A DNA stretch of 17,262 nt from Pseudomonadota bacterium (lineage in GTDB: Bacteria; Pseudomonadota; Alphaproteobacteria; Reyranellales; Reyranellaceae). Position 1 is the stretch's first letter; every line of letters begins with the position of its first letter. The DNA lies in contig JAEZHS010000267.1 of NCBI GenBank assembly GCA_023436825.1, positions 1 through 17,262 on the forward strand, in the 5' to 3' direction. Under the pieces are notes generated by a model. The model had not been told where the DNA came from. It did no database searches and saw only the letters and a program-made list of their open reading frames with translations. A program made the translations under genes and the position numbers. Of this stretch, positions 15,805 through 17,262 are shown one piece after another.

Positions 15805-15841
15805 AGGCGAGCCAGTCAGCTCGCTTGCGGCCTCAGGCCGC
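15805..15841 (-). terminator. Double-hairpin transcription terminator or attenuator after the glycosyltransferase
   Basis: Two perfect hairpins follow each other on the minus strand. The first, GCGGCC-TGA-GGCCGC (15827-15841), has the glycosyltransferase stop codon as its loop. The second, GCGAGC-TGACTG-GCTCGC (15807-15824), is followed by CTTGGACTTTTG, which is only moderately T-rich. Together they look like a Rho-independent terminator or attenuator separating the upstream FemAB/glycosyltransferase transcript from the sugar-precursor genes. Confidence 0.55.
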
Positions 15842-17053
15842 CTTCATTCGCGATGCCGCCTCCAGGATATCGTCCAGCCGCGCCAACGTGGCCTTCCAGT
15901 CATGCCCCGCCAGCACGGCGGCGCGCGCCGAGGCGCCTAGACCAGGCATCTCGCCGGCCAGCACCCGCGTCACTCCCGCTGCCATCGCTTCCGCGCCATC
16001 CGTCACCAGCAGGTCGCGCCCAGCAACGGCCCGCACGCCCTCATGCGCCTCCCGCGAAGCGACCACGGGGCGTGCCATGGCCATCGCCTCCAGTACCTTG
16101 TTCTGGATGCCACGCGCGATGCGTAGCGGCGCCACGGCCACCGCCGCGTGGGCCAGGTAGGGTCGAATATCCGGCACGCTGCCCGTGACGTGCACGCGCG
16201 GCAGTTCGGCCAGGGCCCGCACGGCAGGCGATGGATTGGCGCCAACGATGTGGAAATGCGGCGCCGGCGAGCGCGACGCCAAGCGCGGCAGCACCTCGGT
16301 GGCGAAAAAGCTCACCGCCTCGACATTCGGGCGGTAGTCCATGGTGCCGGTGAAGACGATGGCGGGCGATTCAACTCCATAGGGGTTCGGCCAGTCGCAT
16401 TCAGGGTCGAAGCGCGAGACATCGACGCCGTTCTCCACCCAGTCTATGCGCGACGCGGCCTCGGGCGCGAGCATGGCGAAAGTCTGCGCCTCCTGCGCCG
16501 AGACCAGCAAGGTGCGATCGAATTGCGCCGCGGCGCGGCGCTCGAAGGCAAGCAGGGTGCGCGCTTCCCGCGCCCATATCAGCCGCTTCGGTCCGCGGAC
16601 CGAGGCGGCGTAGGCGCGCCATTTCTCGGAATCGACATCCACCATGTCGAGGATGCGCAGCGGTCCGCCGGGCCCCGGCGGTACATAAGTCGCCATGGCC
16701 GAGGAATAGACCAGCACTGCCTCGTATCGCCGTGCGTGGAGGCAAGAACGTACCCAGCGTGCGAGTCCGGGCTCGTGGAACCAGGCGCGGCTCAGCGGCT
16801 CCCCGGGGCGCGTACCGAACAGGGTGCGCGCGATGCGCCTGTTGCGAGTCACCGGCGCGGCATGGACATCCGCGCAGCAGTCGCGCAGCAGGGACAAATG
16901 CTGGACGTCCGCCTGATCGTCCACCAGGCAACCGAGATCCACCGTCCATTCTCGCGCCAGATGCTCCAGCATGTGCCAAGCACGGATCTTTTCACCCTTG
17001 TCGGGCGGGTAGGGAATACGATGCGCCAGGAAGAAAAGCCGCGGCTTGCCCAT
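15833..17053 (-). CDS. Glycosyltransferase, TIGR03087 type (PEP-CTERM/EpsH1-associated sugar transferase)
   Basis: The 406-residue GT-B-fold protein starts MGKPRLFFLAHRIPYPPDKG. The N-terminal 'PYPPDKGEKIRAWHML' is characteristic of the TIGR03087 family found in exopolysaccharide loci linked to exosortase. The C-terminal half is a GT4-like donor-binding domain, with 'VFTGTMDYRPNVEAV', 'HIVGANPSPAV', 'VTGSVPDIRPYL' and 'GIQNKVLEAMAMARPVVAS' near the nucleotide-sugar site. No transmembrane segment is evident, so it probably works at the inner face of the membrane, adding a sugar to a lipid-linked repeat unit. The start lies four bases after the FemAB-like stop, so the two are a transcription unit. 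Donor and acceptor are unknown. Confidence 0.88.
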   Translation of the reverse strand: MGKPRLFFLAHRIPYPPDKGEKIRAWHMLEHLAREWTVDLGCLVDDQADVQHLSLLRDCCADVHAAPVTRNRRIARTLFGTRPGEPLSRAWFHEPGLARWVRSCLHARRYEAVLVYSSAMATYVPPGPGGPLRILDMVDVDSEKWRAYAASVRGPKRLIWAREARTLLAFERRAAAQFDRTLLVSAQEAQTFAMLAPEAASRIDWVENGVDVSRFDPECDWPNPYGVESPAIVFTGTMDYRPNVEAVSFFATEVLPRLASRSPAPHFHIVGANPSPAVRALAELPRVHVTGSVPDIRPYLAHAAVAVAPLRIARGIQNKVLEAMAMARPVVASREAHEGVRAVAGRDLLVTDGAEAMAAGVTRVLAGEMPGLGASARAAVLAGHDWKATLARLDDILEAASRMKAA

Positions 17054-17057
17054 GTGC

Positions 17058-17262
17058 TCAGCCCAGGCCGCGCACCAGATGCGGTCCGATCACGTTGGCC
17101 ACCGGCAAAGGCAGACGTTTCCAGGCCGAGATGAAGTAGCGGTACTTCGGATTGTTCGGGTTGTTGTCCGGCACCTTGGCGCCCGCTGCGAGGCGATAGC
17201 AGTAGTGAAGCTGCTCGGGCTCGAAGCCCCAATTCTTCTTGAAGGCGAAGGCGCCGGTATCG
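17058..17262 (-). CDS. FemAB-like XrtA/PEP-CTERM system-associated protein, C-terminal fragment (partial at window end)
   Basis: The last 68 codons of a gene entering from the right edge end at TGA 17060-17058. 'FAFKKNWGFEPEQLHY' followed by 'DNNPNNPKYRYF' and 'AWKRLPLPVANVIGPHLVR' closely resembles, from memory, the end of the FemAB family protein found beside exosortase A and exopolysaccharide genes. FemAB proteins have two GNAT-like folds and transfer aminoacyl groups in peptidoglycan. The role of this branch is not established, and modification of the polysaccharide is a plausible guess. It is spaced four bases from the glycosyltransferase. Confidence 0.75.
   Translation of the reverse strand, partial: DTGAFAFKKNWGFEPEQLHYCYRLAAGAKVPDNNPNNPKYRYFISAWKRLPLPVANVIGPHLVRGLG

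Noticed and set aside
15740..15832. sigma70-type promoter (TTGGAC region) in front of the WbpD-like gene
   Set aside because: No -10 box at suitable spacing was convincing. A promoter is expected here but cannot be placed.

Overview
The window comes from a high-GC Gram-negative bacterium, most likely an alphaproteobacterium. The reasons are strong G/C third-position bias with long antisense shadow frames, tightly overlapped ATGA gene junctions, an RTX/type I secretion style giant protein, and polysaccharide genes of the kind linked to the XrtA/PEP-CTERM system. No rRNA, tRNA, CRISPR array or complete mobile element was seen. Almost everything is transcribed from the minus strand, so the locus reads from right to left.

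Right part (17262 to 9132, minus strand): a polysaccharide precursor locus. It opens with the C-terminus of a FemAB-like protein of the XrtA/PEP-CTERM-associated family and a TIGR03087-type glycosyltransferase. A double hairpin follows, which probably ends or attenuates that transcript. Next comes a run of seven sugar genes, most of them translationally coupled. They fall into two sets plus an epimerase. Set one is a WbpD-like acyltransferase, a WbpB-like Gfo/Idh/MocA oxidoreductase and a WbpE-like aminotransferase, the order expected for a 2,3-diacetamido-uronic acid nucleotide sugar. Set two is an SDR epimerase/dehydratase, a second DegT-type aminotransferase and a NeuD/PglD-like acyltransferase, suggesting a second N-acylated amino sugar. 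The last gene is a UDP-glucuronate 4-epimerase-like SDR, which would supply UDP-galacturonate.

Middle (9079 to 7853, minus): a CobW/COG0523 G3E GTPase, a putative metal chaperone, 52 bases downstream of the epimerase.

Left part (7582 to 611, minus): one 2,323-residue gene for a probable secreted RTX protein. Its N-terminal half resembles the catalytic domain of the N,N-dimethylformamidase large subunit family. Four alternating DUF4082 and cadherin-like modules follow, then an RTX calcium-binding tail. A 270-base leader in front of it carries an imperfect palindrome between two related AAGGCAA boxes. Beyond its 3' end lies a 417-base gap with a decayed transposase fragment, and then the C-terminus of a probable Crp/Fnr-type regulator on the plus strand.

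Taken together, the window looks like the downstream half of an exopolysaccharide locus next to a large secreted calcium-binding, possibly enzymatic, surface protein. The most unusual item is the RTX protein: an amidohydrolase-like head on a recently duplicated adhesin-like stalk, next to a metal-chaperone GTPase.
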